A DNA stretch of 13,751 nt, from contig JAFZLE010000062.1 of NCBI GenBank assembly GCA_017551645.1, positions 1 to 13,751 of the forward strand. The letters are read 5' to 3'. Position 1 is the stretch's first letter. Every line of letters begins with the position of its first letter. Shown here one piece after another: positions 6,109-13,751 of the stretch. The position numbers were made by a program, and so were the translations under genes. Origin of the DNA: Clostridia bacterium (lineage in GTDB: Bacteria > Bacillota > Clostridia > Christensenellales > Aristaeellaceae). The notes beneath the pieces are model-generated. The model was not told the DNA's origin. It saw only the letters and a list, made by a program, of their open reading frames with translations, and made no database searches.

Positions 6109-8258
6109 TTCAGCTTGGTCGAAAACAGACTTTGGTCGTTTCCGGTGTACTCGATCAATTCCGACACGGTGAGGAAGCGGTAGCCCCTGCGGATAAGCTC
6201 GGGGATGAGGATCTCCAGCGCCTTTACGGTCTCGGGGGAGGTCTCGTGGAAGGTCAGCATGGTGGTGTTGTACAGGTGGCTCAGCGCGTTGTCAACTATC
6301 TCCTGAGCGGTGGTCGAGGAGTTATAATCCCGCATATCGTAGCCTTTCGCTACGAAGGTGCGGGTATCCAGCAGGCTGGAGAACAGCCATTCGGGCAGCA
6401 GCGCGTCGGAAGAACGGATAAGAGTGGGCGTTTTGCCCGTGTACATGCGGGCGAGCCGGTCGGTCTTGCCCAGGCCGCTGGAAGTCTCCGCCACTATGCC
6501 GGAGCTTATGGAAGAATTGTCGTAGGTGTGGTTGCCGATCTCGTGGGACGTGCCGTTAAACAGCTTGGCCTGTCCGGGCAAACGTTCTATACTGGTGCCC
6601 AGCATGAAGAACGTGGCGTTCACGCTGTACTTTTTAAGCAGGGCGAGTATCTCGTCGGTGTACTCCCCGGGCCCGTTGTCGAAGGTGAGGGCCAGGCATC
6701 TTACGGGTGCGGCCGTGTTTTCGTTTACCGTTACGGATATCTGGGTGGTTATGGAAGTGCCGGGGTTGGAGAAGGTGACGCGCGTCCTGCCGGGGCACAG
6801 GCCGTAGAGCATGCCGTCAATGTAGGCGCACACGCTTTCGTCCTCCACGCTGGCGGCGGGCCGGGACGACAGCGGCTGCCCGTTGTCGCCGTAAAGCTGT
6901 ATCTCCACGCATTCGTACTGGTTCACGCTCACGCTGCTCTCGGTAGTGTAGATCGCCTTTACGTTCTCATACACCCTTATCTCGCACTGGCAGCTCAGCT
7001 GCCCCGCCGTGAGGGTTATCACGCAGCTGCCGGTGGACAGGGGCCTGACCTGGCCTTCGGTATCGACAGAGGCGATCTTCGGGTCACTGGACGAATAGCT
7101 CACATCCAGCACCAGGCTGCCGGCAGGGTAAAACACAGGGGCCAGGGTCACGCCTTCGCCGCCCGCGGGCAGCATGTACAAGCTTTGGGTAAAACTAACG
7201 TTATCGGGCTTTTCTGCCACATATACCAGGCAGGACGCCTTCAGCCCGTTCAGCGCCACCACGCTCACCACGGCGCTGCCGTAGCCCGCGGCGGTAAGTT
7301 TGCCGTTATCGACTTTGACCACGTTTTCGTCGTCGCTTTCCCAGGTCAGGGGGGAGGCGGCGGCTGAAGCGGGGGAGATCTCCGCCTTAAGGGTGAGACT
7401 GCGGTTGCTGCGGGACAGAAGCACTTCGGTCTGGCTGAGGGATAAGCTGTCGGGCACCGGGTATACGCTGACCTGACACACCGCGTAGGACCCGTTCTGG
7501 GTCATGGCGCGTATGAGGCAGCTGCCTTCGCCTGCCGCGGTGACATTGCCCTGATTATCCACGCGGGCGATGTTGGGCTTGTTGGATTCCCACACCAGCT
7601 CGCGGTTTTTGGCGTTGCCGGGGAATATATACGCGTCCAGGGGATAGGACTGGCCCACGCCCAGCGCCAGCGAGTCCGGATGCAGTTCCACTTTCTTGAC
7701 CTCGCTGGGCACATATATGTAAGCGTTTGCCTGCATGCCGTTGGCGGCGGTAAGAGTCACGGTGGCTATGCCTCCGCTGACCGCGGTGACGCGGCCGGAA
7801 GAATCGACGGTGGCGACGGTCTTGTCGTCAACGGACCACTTTACCCGCTTGTCGTCGGCGTTCTCGTTTATTTCGTATTCTATTACCGCGCTTTCGCCGG
7901 GCTCAAGGGTTATTTCGTTATTGGGGATGGTTAGCCTGGTGACGGGCTGACCCGTCACGGTGACGGTCACGCGGCTCTTGGTGCCGGTCTCCATGGTGCA
8001 GGTGACGGTGGTGGAGCCGGGGGTGCGGCCCGTGATACGGCCGTTTTTGTCCACGGAAGCGATGTAGGAGTTCTCGCTGGCCCAAGTGACGGTATGCTCC
8101 ATCAGGTTTACGGGCTCTATCGACCAGGTGACGGTCCTGCTTTCTCCCGGGGCGAGGCGGATGTTTGACGCGGACAGCTTAAGCGTATACCCCGCCGCCC
8201 ACGCGCATGACACAGCGAGCAGGCAGATACCCAGCCACAAGGAAAGAAATCTTTTCAC
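6105..8258 (-). CDS. Secreted protein with about six Ig-like (Big2) domains and a degenerate NodB deacetylase domain
   Basis: The product has 717 residues: a signal peptide (1 to about 21, ending A-W-A), then Ig-like repeats of about 80 residues at roughly 25-105, 105-190, 190-270, 270-350, 350-435 and a weaker sixth at 435-515. Each of the clear ones has a V-T-W-x-S/V-x-x-x-x-V/I-A-x-V-D-x-x-G-x-V core. A C-terminal polysaccharide deacetylase fold follows at 517-717. NodB enzymes bind metal with Asp-His-His. Here motif 1 reads T-F-D-N-G-P (D527 kept, the metal Asp replaced by N528), and motif 2 reads H-T-Y-D-N (H577 kept, second His replaced by N581). The usual R-x-P-Y/F-G is R-S-S-D, while H671 in T-F-H-E remains. 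It is probably not an active deacetylase. I chose GTG at 8258 because GGAGAAG lies 5 bases upstream and the signal peptide follows directly; the TTG at 8288 would add ten residues ahead of it. Confidence 0.85.
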   Translation of the reverse strand: MKRFLSLWLGICLLAVSCAWAAGYTLKLSASNIRLAPGESRTVTWSIEPVNLMEHTVTWASENSYIASVDKNGRITGRTPGSTTVTCTMETGTKSRVTVTVTGQPVTRLTIPNNEITLEPGESAVIEYEINENADDKRVKWSVDDKTVATVDSSGRVTAVSGGIATVTLTAANGMQANAYIYVPSEVKKVELHPDSLALGVGQSYPLDAYIFPGNAKNRELVWESNKPNIARVDNQGNVTAAGEGSCLIRAMTQNGSYAVCQVSVYPVPDSLSLSQTEVLLSRSNRSLTLKAEISPASAAASPLTWESDDENVVKVDNGKLTAAGYGSAVVSVVALNGLKASCLVYVAEKPDNVSFTQSLYMLPAGGEGVTLAPVFYPAGSLVLDVSYSSSDPKIASVDTEGQVRPLSTGSCVITLTAGQLSCQCEIRVYENVKAIYTTESSVSVNQYECVEIQLYGDNGQPLSSRPAASVEDESVCAYIDGMLYGLCPGRTRVTFSNPGTSITTQISVTVNENTAAPVRCLALTFDNGPGEYTDEILALLKKYSVNATFFMLGTSIERLPGQAKLFNGTSHEIGNHTYDNSSISSGIVAETSSGLGKTDRLARMYTGKTPTLIRSSDALLPEWLFSSLLDTRTFVAKGYDMRDYNSSTTAQEIVDNALSHLYNTTMLTFHETSPETVKALEILIPELIRRGYRFLTVSELIEYTGNDQSLFSTKLK

Positions 8259-8263
8259 GGCAG

Positions 8264-8270
8264 CTTCTCC
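8264..8270 (-). promoter_or_regulatory. Ribosome binding site that fixes the GTG start at 8258
   Basis: On the minus strand GGAGAAG ends 5 bases before GTG at 8258-8256. The longer in-frame TTG start at 8288 would put this site inside the coding region and displace the signal peptide from the N-terminus. Confidence 0.65.
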
Positions 8271-8289
8271 ACAAGTAATCAATGACAAA

Positions 8290-8318
8290 ATTATATCATT
8301 TTATTACAAAAGTGTCAA
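8290..8318 (-). promoter_or_regulatory. Perfect consensus sigma-A promoter of the Ig/NodB - L,D-transpeptidase operon
   Basis: On the minus strand TTGACA (8318-8313) and TATAAT (8295-8290) are both exact consensus hexamers, 17 bases apart. TG two bases before the -10 makes it an extended -10 as well. The leader to the GTG at 8258 would be about 25 bases. This should be a strong promoter unless repressed. Confidence 0.85.
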
Positions 8319-8335
8319 CGAGCGGCAAATATAAA

Positions 8336-8359
8336 ATATGCAGATGAAATACATATGCA
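8336..8359 (+). repeat. Short direct repeat ATATGCA in the divergent promoter region
   Basis: ATATGCA occurs at 8336-8342 and 8353-8359, 17 bases apart, midway between the two promoters. It could be part of an operator, but the sequence is short and AT-rich, so chance is a real alternative. Confidence 0.25.
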
Positions 8360-8375
8360 ATAATTTAACTTGTGC

Positions 8376-8404
8376 TTGCATTTGGCGGGGATGTGGAGTA
8401 AAAT
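8376..8404 (+). promoter_or_regulatory. Sigma-A type promoter of the radC-family operon
   Basis: TTGCAT (8376-8381) and TAAAAT (8399-8404) are 17 bases apart. Transcription would start near 8410-8412, at the ribosome site AGAGGTGG (8411-8418), giving a leader of only about 10-12 bases before the ATG at 8422. A TATAAG at 8407 is an alternative -10, but it has no matching -35 and would start transcription beyond the ribosome site. Confidence 0.6.
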
Positions 8405-8421
8405 GATATAAGAGGTGGCTT

Positions 8422-8697
8422 ATGCGCTTGAGTATTGACGCGAAGGCACTGCTGAGCTTTCTGGAGGGTAATCCCGACGCGGAGCAGCTGAGCAGCGGCG
8501 AGTATGTGGTGGATCTGTTCGAGCTGGACAGGCCCGCCACAATGGAAATAAGCATAAAAGGCGACAGCGTGTCCGTGCAGGGCGCGGCGTATCTGGAGTT
8601 CGACACGGAACTCCAGGGCTGGTACATGTCGGACACGGTCACCGAGCCCGAAGAGATACAGGCGCTGCTGAAAAAGGCGATGGAAGCGAATGGATGA
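8422..8697 (+). CDS. Small acidic protein of unknown function, first gene of the radC-family operon
   Basis: The product has 91 residues and I do not recognise it. It has no signal peptide or membrane helix, is rich in Asp and Glu, and looks like an alpha/beta domain: an N-terminal helix (A-K-A-L-L-S-F-L), strands around residues 28-60 with alternating hydrophobic residues, and a C-terminal helix (E-I-Q-A-L-L-K-K-A-M). The ATG at 8422 follows AGAGGTGG. Its last 8 bases overlap the RadC-family gene, so both are probably translated together, which argues for a real gene. No function can be inferred beyond that linkage. Confidence 0.75.
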   Translation: MRLSIDAKALLSFLEGNPDAEQLSSGEYVVDLFELDRPATMEISIKGDSVSVQGAAYLEFDTELQGWYMSDTVTEPEEIQALLKKAMEANG

Positions 8698-9304
8698 GCA
8701 GGTGCTCAGAAGCGCGCTGAAGGAACTTGTCGCCGGGTATGAAGGCGAGCAGGCGGCGCTCAACGTGCTTGCCGTGCTGGACGAAAACAGCATCCCGCCT
8801 TCCTCCCTGTTCGAAATGGAAGACAGGGACATCAGGGAGCTCACGGGCCTGTCGCAGGAGACCTGCCGGCTGATAGGCATGGTGGATGAGCTGGCCAGGT
8901 ATACCGGCGTCGAGCGGTTCGGGAAAGAGCCCTGCCTTGACAGCCTTGAGGCGATGGGGCGGTTCTTCCGGGCACTGACACTGGGCAGGCGGGAAGAATA
9001 CTGCTATATCGCCTGCTTAAGTCCCCGGAAGCGTTTAAGGCGTCTGAGCCTGCTCAGCCGGGGCACGCTGGATTCGTCCACCGTGTACATGCGTGACGTG
9101 GCCAGACAGGCGCTGGCGGGGGGCGAGAAATTCGCCGTGCTGGCGCACAACCATCCGTCGGGCAGCCTTAACCCCTCACGTTCGGACGTGGAACTGACCA
9201 AAACGGCCCGGGAAGTGCTTAAAAACCTGGGAATAGAACTGCTGGAGCATGTGATAGTTGCTCCGGGCGGGTATACGGGAATAATGGACGGAGGCTGGCT
9301 GTGA
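8690..9304 (+). CDS. radC: RadC-family JAMM/MPN-domain protein
   Basis: The product has 204 residues. The C-terminal half is a clear RadC/JAB domain with an intact metal motif: H153-N-H155-P-S-G, then S163 and D166, matching H-x-H-x(7)-S-x(2)-D. The preceding G-T-L-D-S-S and following L-G-I-E-L-L-E-H-V-I-V segments are typical of the family, and E-E-Y near residue 103 could supply the upstream glutamate. The first ~85 residues are helical but lack the usual RadC opening (R-P-R-E-x-L and the L-L-R-T-G hairpin), so the N-terminal half is divergent. RadC proteins were once tied to DNA repair, but that role is not well supported and the true function is unsettled. The ATG at 8690 overlaps the upstream gene by 8 bases, and the stop overlaps the next start (GTGA). 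Confidence 0.85.
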   Translation: MDEQVLRSALKELVAGYEGEQAALNVLAVLDENSIPPSSLFEMEDRDIRELTGLSQETCRLIGMVDELARYTGVERFGKEPCLDSLEAMGRFFRALTLGRREEYCYIACLSPRKRLRRLSLLSRGTLDSSTVYMRDVARQALAGGEKFAVLAHNHPSGSLNPSRSDVELTKTAREVLKNLGIELLEHVIVAPGGYTGIMDGGWL

Positions 9305-9942
9305 ACTGTCCGGCATGCTCAAGGGCGATAATCGATACCGGGGCACGGTTCTGCCCATACTGCGCCAGACCTCTGGACCCGGGCGAGAGCGCGGAGATGC
9401 TCGCCCGCGCGGACAGGGAGACTGACCTTACGAAAAAGCGGGAGCTGCTGCTTGAAGCGCGGGAACGTTTTCCCGATGACTTTGAGGTCGAAAAGCGGCT
9501 GCTGTTCCTGGGAAGACTGGGCGAAAAGGGCGGAAAGGTGGATTTCTACCGCATACCGTACTGGCCGCTCATGGCGCTTGAACGCCCCGGGGAGTTCAGC
9601 GCACGGGAGCGGGCCCAAATGCTGGACAGCTTCTTCGGGAATCCCGAAATAGGCAGAGTCGCCGCAATGTCAGGGGATCCCGAAGCATTCGAAAAAGAAT
9701 ATTTCGGGGCGATGGGTTTCAGGTATGTGGAAGTATTCCTGAAGGAATCCAACTCCAACAAGTATTTTCTGGGCTTCAGGCGCAGCGAAAGGGACGTGAG
9801 ATGCCGCTGCCGCGAGAGCCTTGACAGGATGGTAAAAAACTTAAGAACGTCCGCAGACGTGCCGGAAACGTACCGCGCGCTGATGGAAGAAGCGCTGGAA
9901 AAAGGTTTTGCGCGGGTATTTGGTCAAAATGGGGAACAATAA
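9301..9942 (+). CDS. Zinc-ribbon protein of unknown function
   Basis: The product has 213 residues. The N-terminus is a zinc ribbon with C3-P-A-C6 and C18-P-Y-C21, the common four-cysteine form. After it comes a helical region (about 30-75) that may be TPR-like ([18 protein letters not shown]), then a ~130-residue alpha-helical domain that I do not recognise, including C-R-C-R near residue 163. There is no signal peptide or membrane helix. The GTG at 9301 overlaps the radC stop by 4 bases and has GGAGG at 9290-9294, 6 bases upstream. Position suggests co-expression with radC. Nothing visible shows a catalytic role; binding protein or nucleic acid is possible. Confidence 0.8.
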   Translation: MNCPACSRAIIDTGARFCPYCARPLDPGESAEMLARADRETDLTKKRELLLEARERFPDDFEVEKRLLFLGRLGEKGGKVDFYRIPYWPLMALERPGEFSARERAQMLDSFFGNPEIGRVAAMSGDPEAFEKEYFGAMGFRYVEVFLKESNSNKYFLGFRRSERDVRCRCRESLDRMVKNLRTSADVPETYRALMEEALEKGFARVFGQNGEQ

Positions 9943-9979
9943 TCATTCTGCGACGTCCAACACACGGAGGGATGGATAT

Positions 9980-12900
9980 ATGAAAAAGCTGATGGCGGTG
10001 TTATTGGTAATCTTCCTGCTGGTGCCTGAAATGGCGCTGGCCGCGGGCTACACCGGGGGAGACGGCGTCTGGGGCGTGTATCTGGATTCCGGAGCCATCT
10101 ACCAGGCGTACTATGACGCGTCTGTGGTGGACGGGGGAGCAGATTACATACTCGGTGTATACGATGCCTACGTATACTACCAGACTCCCCGTGTAAACGG
10201 TGTCTCCAGCCTGAAGCGTCAGGGGCTGTACCTGATCAGCGAAGAATACCAGCAGGCGGGCGACGCGCTGGAAAACATGGTGGTCGCCACTGGCAACCTG
10301 AACAGCCAGCGTCCCGAGAACAATACACTGTCCGAAGCCGTGTACGGGCTTGCCGTGCTGGATGAGGTCAGCGGATACGTGTACTTTATCGACGCTGCCG
10401 ACAAAAAGGTCATAAACGTAGCGGCGGATTATCCCTCGCTGGGACTGGTCGTCACGCCCATATATACGGCTGAGAACGAGGTCGTGGAGCTGCGCCTGAC
10501 TGCCAACGGCCTGGCTTTCCGGACCGCCGAAAAAGCTTATCTGTATATCCCCATGCTGCGCAGGGCGCTTGAATGCGGCGAAAACGTATTTGAAGCGTAT
10601 AAACAAAAGGCCATGTTCAACGGCAGCGAAGTGCTGCTTAAGGAAGACGGCACGCTCATCGTGAAGCTGGACGCGGCAAACGACGTGAGCCTTACCATAA
10701 ACGACTCCGTTCAGGAATTCGTGGTGTACGGCGGCTACCTGTTCTACCTACGCCGCACCCGCTGGCTCACCGAGATCGACCGTTTCGACCCTGTCACCCG
10801 TGTGTCCAAGGTAATGACCCGCGTGCTCAAGGAGCATATGCCCCAGCTGGTGGCGGCGGGCGACTACCTGTATATAATAGATACGGATTACACCGTTTAC
10901 CGCGTGTCTCCCACTACCGGCAGGTACGCGGAAGCGTATAAACTGGGCAACAGCTACCAGGGCCAGCAGGCGGCTCCCCGGCTGTACGGCGCGGGCGAGG
11001 AACTGCTGGTGTACGACCAGCCCCTTACCGGCGACACGAATAACCTGACCCTGTTCTACAAGCAGTTCGTGGGCTCCACCGAGCATCCCACGCTGCCCGC
11101 TCAGCAGCAACCCACTCCCACTCCTCCGTTCCTGAACACCCCGACTCCCGCGCCTACCACCTACGCAACCATGCAGAAGGGCAGCAGGGGCGACGATGTC
11201 AAGCTGCTGCAGGAAAAGCTGATAGAGCTGGGCTACCTTAACGATACCGCCGACGGCGTGTACGGGACCAAGACCCAGAACGCGGTGCAGATGCTGCAGA
11301 GCGATATCGGCCTCAACATGAACGGCAAGGTGGACAACGAGCTCATGCAGAAACTCGTGAACGGCGAGATACAGCCTTACAGCCCCTACCTGACGGTAAA
11401 ACGCGGGGATAAGGGCGAAAGGGTCACCGCCCTGCAGACGCGGCTCAAGCAGCTTGGGTACCTGGCCGGCGCGGTCGACGGCAACTTCGGCGGCGCGACC
11501 TATAACGCGGTGCTGCTCTTCCAAAAGCAGATCGGGCTTGAGGAGACCGGCGTTGCGGATGAGGATACCCTAAGGGCGCTGTACTCGGACAGCGCTCCGG
11601 TAAATACAAGTTATATAGACTTAAGAAACGGCGACAGCGGAATCCGCGTCGCCGAACTTGTAGACAGACTTATTGAGCTGTATTATCTGCCTTCCACCGC
11701 AAGGGGCAGCTACTACACCGACGAAGTGGAAAACGCTGTCAAAAAAGTGCAGGCGCGCATGGGCTACTGGCAAAGCGGCACCGCCACGCGCCTTATGCAG
11801 AGCTGGCTGTTCGGGGGCAAGGTGCCTGAGAACAGTGATTACATCACCCTGGTCTACGGCGACAAAAACGACCGCGTAAGATCATTGCAGGCAAGGCTCA
11901 GGACCCTGCAATACGACGCCGGTGACACCGACGGCAAATTCGGGGTAAAGACCCGCGCCGCGGTGCGCATGTTCCAGAAAGCCGCGGGGCTTGAAATGAC
12001 GGGCAAGGCGGACGAAGAGACGCTGGCGATACTGTTCTCCGCGAACGCCCCCCTGTACGCCACGCCCACTCCCGCGCCCGCCCCGTTCGTGGATTATGCT
12101 TCAGGCTTCACGGTAACGGTAATAACGGACGCCGCTACGATATACGAAGCCCCGTCCCTGTCCGCAAATCGTCTGGGCACGGTGGTGCGCAATACCGGGC
12201 TTACGCTGCTCTCGTCCAACGGCGAATGGGCCAGAGTGAGGAATTCCAGAGGCGCGGTAGGCTATATGCTCATGTCCGCGCTGCAGGTCGCGGGCCCCAC
12301 GCCCACTCCCGTCGCGGAAAGCTTTACCAACCTGTACCAGCCGGTCGCGTATGTGGTAAGGAGCAACTATACGGACGTGTTCAGGGAGCCGTCTTCATCC
12401 TCCGCCGGGCTGGCGCGGCTTTACAGGGGCGATATAGTGCAGCTTAGGGCATACTCTCCCAACTGGGGCAGGGTGACTACCGCCTCCGGTATAAACGGCT
12501 ACGTGCGCCTGACCGATATATCGCTCGCGCCCGCCGCCACGCCTACTCCTACGCCGACTCCCACACCCACTCCCACGCCTACACCCACTCCTACGCCCAC
12601 GCCCACGCCGACTCCCACGGAGATACCTTTCGTGGACGTGTCGGGCATCATATACGTAAGGGCGAAGGCAGACAATACCGTGCTGTATGAGAGGCCGGAC
12701 ACCAGGTATCCCAGATGGAAAGTGTCCAGATCCGGCGAGTACAGGCTGACCGCCATAGGGGGCCAGTGGCTCAAGATACTAAATCCCTCCAACCACATGA
12801 TCGCCTACGGTCTTAAGGACGACTTTGACGTATATGTCAAGCCTACGGACACTCCCACGCCTACACCAACACGTACGCCCACGCCTACGCCGACTTTGAC

Positions 12901-13751
12901 GCCAACGGTCACGCCGACGCCTACACCGACTCCGACGCCAACGGTCACGCCTACGCCTACGCCGACTCCGGAGATAACGCCCACCCCGACACCGGAGGTC
13001 ACGCCTACGCCGACTCCGGAGGTCACGCCGACGCCCACGCCGGAGGTCACGCCTACACCCACACCGGAGGTCACGCCTACACCCACGCCGGAGGTCACGC
13101 CTACGCCGACTCCCGAGATCACACCTACGCCGACTCCGGAGGTCACGCCTACGCCCACGCCGGATCCCGACGATGAGACCGACAGCATGGCAGAGCTCGC
13201 GGAGCCCGTGAACGTCATAGTGACCGCGGAGGGAGACGTACCGGTTTACGAAAGGGCGAGCGAGAACAGCGACATACTGTTCACGGTGCCCGCTTCCAGC
13301 CGCCTGGTGATGCTGGCGAACAGCGAAAACTGGGCGCAGGTCCGCATTTCCGACGAGGCTGTCGGCTACATGCGCCTGATGGATATAGAAGTAGACGAGA
13401 CTCCCGAGCCGACTCCGACGCCGACTCCGGAACCCACACCTACGCCTACACCCGAGCCGACACCGACGCCTGAACCCACACCTACACCCACGCCGGAGCC
13501 TACTCCGACACCCACACCGGAACCGACGCCCACACCGACGCCCGAGCCGACCCCGACGCCTACCCCCGAGCCGACGCCTACGCCGACTCCGGAACCCACA
13601 CCGACGCCGACACCCGAGCCGACTCCGACGCCGACTCCGGAACCGACGCCTACACCTACCCCAGAGCCGACACCCACGCCGACTCCGGAACCCACCCCGA
13701 CGCCTACCCCCGAGTCGACGCCTACTCCGACTCCGGAACCCACGCCTACGC
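9980..13751 (+). CDS. Large secreted peptidoglycan-binding/SH3 protein with Thr-Pro linkers (3' end outside window)
   Basis: I translated this frame base by base from ATG 9980 to the last base: 1257 codons with no stop. ATG follows GGAGG (9966-9970). Order: signal peptide 1 to about 21; a beta-rich, probably propeller-like region 22-373 with Y-L-Y-I-I-D and Y-L-F-Y-L repeats; a Thr-Pro linker 375-394; four PG_binding_1 units near 398-457, 472-535, 546-613 and 622-687, each with G-D-x-G-x-x-V then L-x-x-L-x-Y-L and D-G-x-F/Y-G, the third degenerate; SH3-type domains near 708-770, 787-851, 884-954 and 1077-1138; and Thr-Pro linkers at 854-880, 955-1061 and from 1141 on. It probably binds the wall or spans it. 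No catalytic domain is seen yet. No terminator separates it from the zinc-ribbon gene 37 bases upstream, so it may be the operon's last known gene. Confidence 0.9.
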   Translation, partial: MKKLMAVLLVIFLLVPEMALAAGYTGGDGVWGVYLDSGAIYQAYYDASVVDGGADYILGVYDAYVYYQTPRVNGVSSLKRQGLYLISEEYQQAGDALENMVVATGNLNSQRPENNTLSEAVYGLAVLDEVSGYVYFIDAADKKVINVAADYPSLGLVVTPIYTAENEVVELRLTANGLAFRTAEKAYLYIPMLRRALECGENVFEAYKQKAMFNGSEVLLKEDGTLIVKLDAANDVSLTINDSVQEFVVYGGYLFYLRRTRWLTEIDRFDPVTRVSKVMTRVLKEHMPQLVAAGDYLYIIDTDYTVYRVSPTTGRYAEAYKLGNSYQGQQAAPRLYGAGEELLVYDQPLTGDTNNLTLFYKQFVGSTEHPTLPAQQQPTPTPPFLNTPTPAPTTYATMQKGSRGDDVKLLQEKLIELGYLNDTADGVYGTKTQNAVQMLQSDIGLNMNGKVDNELMQKLVNGEIQPYSPYLTVKRGDKGERVTALQTRLKQLGYLAGAVDGNFGGATYNAVLLFQKQIGLEETGVADEDTLRALYSDSAPVNTSYIDLRNGDSGIRVAELVDRLIELYYLPSTARGSYYTDEVENAVKKVQARMGYWQSGTATRLMQSWLFGGKVPENSDYITLVYGDKNDRVRSLQARLRTLQYDAGDTDGKFGVKTRAAVRMFQKAAGLEMTGKADEETLAILFSANAPLYATPTPAPAPFVDYASGFTVTVITDAATIYEAPSLSANRLGTVVRNTGLTLLSSNGEWARVRNSRGAVGYMLMSALQVAGPTPTPVAESFTNLYQPVAYVVRSNYTDVFREPSSSSAGLARLYRGDIVQLRAYSPNWGRVTTASGINGYVRLTDISLAPAATPTPTPTPTPTPTPTPTPTPTPTPTPTEIPFVDVSGIIYVRAKADNTVLYERPDTRYPRWKVSRSGEYRLTAIGGQWLKILNPSNHMIAYGLKDDFDVYVKPTDTPTPTPTRTPTPTPTLTPTVTPTPTPTPTPTVTPTPTPTPEITPTPTPEVTPTPTPEVTPTPTPEVTPTPTPEVTPTPTPEVTPTPTPEITPTPTPEVTPTPTPDPDDETDSMAELAEPVNVIVTAEGDVPVYERASENSDILFTVPASSRLVMLANSENWAQVRISDEAVGYMRLMDIEVDETPEPTPTPTPEPTPTPTPEPTPTPEPTPTPTPEPTPTPTPEPTPTPTPEPTPTPTPEPTPTPTPEPTPTPTPEPTPTPTPEPTPTPTPEPTPTPTPEPTPTPTPESTPTPTPEPTPT
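12539..12619 (+). repeat. Thr-Pro linker A, plain TP repeat
   Basis: 27 codons of strictly alternating Thr and Pro between the second and third SH3-type domains. All four Thr codons except ACC and several Pro codons are mixed, so the protein pattern is regular while the DNA is not an exact tandem repeat. Confidence 0.85.
12842..13162 (+). repeat. Thr-Pro linker B, ending in TPTPTPE(V/I) units
   Basis: About 107 codons between the third and fourth SH3-type domains. The first part is irregular TP with single V, L, R and D interruptions. From about 12945 there are eight units of the pattern T-P-T-P-T-P-E-V or E-I, each 24 bases, ending in a T-P-D-P-D-D-E variant. Confidence 0.85.
13400..13751 (+). 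repeat. Thr-Pro linker C, TPTPTPEP units running off the window
   Basis: At least 117 codons with 15 Glu-containing units. All are 8 residues (24 bases) apart except one shortened to 6 residues, and one unit carries E-S instead of E-P. Glu codons alternate GAG and GAA nearly throughout, and an exact 29-base repeat occurs at 13406-13434 and 13616-13644. This suggests a 48-base higher-order unit. Confidence 0.85.

Larger units (their letters stand above)
8291..8411. repeat. 13-bp inverted repeat spanning the divergent promoter region
   Basis: TAAAATGATATAA occurs on the plus strand at 8399-8411 and, identically, on the minus strand at 8303-8291. Each copy covers the -10 region of one of the two divergent promoters, with 95 bases between the arms. 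The shared core ATGATATAA appears a third time at 3108-3116, in the other plus-strand operon promoter. It may be a shared regulator site or only convergence on -10 consensus sequence. Confidence 0.5.

Noticed and set aside
6132-7367. A 411-codon plus-strand open frame opposite the Ig/NodB gene.
   Set aside because: The minus strand encodes repeated Ig-like domains and a signal peptide behind a perfect promoter. The plus frame has no ribosome site or domain and reflects GC-rich antisense openness.
9943-9979. Searched for a separate promoter or terminator before the large SH3-type protein gene.
   Set aside because: The 37-base gap and the preceding 60 bases show no convincing -35/-10 pair and no hairpin with a T tract; only a ribosome site is clear. 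I treat the gene as part of the upstream operon.
12499-13743. Long minus-strand open frames coding Val-Gly repeat proteins opposite the Thr-Pro linkers.
   Set aside because: They are the complement of the ACN-CCN repeats, which by composition contain no stop on that strand. They lack conserved domains and do not extend coherently past the linkers, while the plus frame carries recognisable domains on both sides.
12842-13751. Tandem repeats considered as a CRISPR array.
   Set aside because: There are no unique spacers. The 24-base periodicity is in frame with a continuous protein and translates to a Thr-Pro-Glu pattern.

Overview
The window is an ordinary chromosomal stretch of a GC-rich, Gram-positive-like bacterium, most plausibly a gut or rumen clostridium. 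Supporting signs are strong Shine-Dalgarno sites, sigma-A type promoters, frequent GTG and TTG starts, and secreted proteins built from WG repeats, Big2-type Ig domains, PG_binding_1 repeats, bacterial SH3 domains and Thr-Pro linkers. A Christensenellales or Oscillospirales relative would fit, but that is a guess. Isoleucine is coded mostly by ATA despite the high GC. I see no tRNA, rRNA, CRISPR array, insertion sequence or phage gene, and no gene-free gap over 300 bases.

Layout. (1) 2-1720, plus strand: the end of a protein joining WG repeats to a PstS-like binding domain, followed by a hairpin shared with the convergent gene. (2) 1790-2989, minus strand: a single gene of the F420-0:glutamate ligase (CofE) family. 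(3) 3132-5663, plus strand: an overlapping three-gene operon of a two-helix membrane protein, an LCP (LytR-CpsA-Psr) protein and a UroD-superfamily protein, with its own promoter. Its terminator lies inside the 3' end of the convergent gene. (4) 8258-5647, minus strand: a two-gene operon of a secreted Ig-like/NodB-fold protein with damaged metal ligands and an L,D-transpeptidase-fold protein, driven by a perfect consensus promoter. (5) From 8422 to the window end, plus strand: a 91-residue unknown, a RadC-family protein, a zinc-ribbon protein, then a secreted protein of at least 1257 codons that runs off the window.

The common theme is the cell envelope: LCP protein, L,D-transpeptidase, deacetylase-fold protein, and a peptidoglycan-binding/SH3 surface protein. 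The points most worth checking are the long open frame at 9980-13751 with its Thr-Pro linkers, the apparently inactive NodB domain, the WG/PstS fusion, the terminator nested inside an opposing gene, and a 13-bp inverted repeat across two divergent promoters. I did not find a clearly new defence, mobile or RNA-based system.
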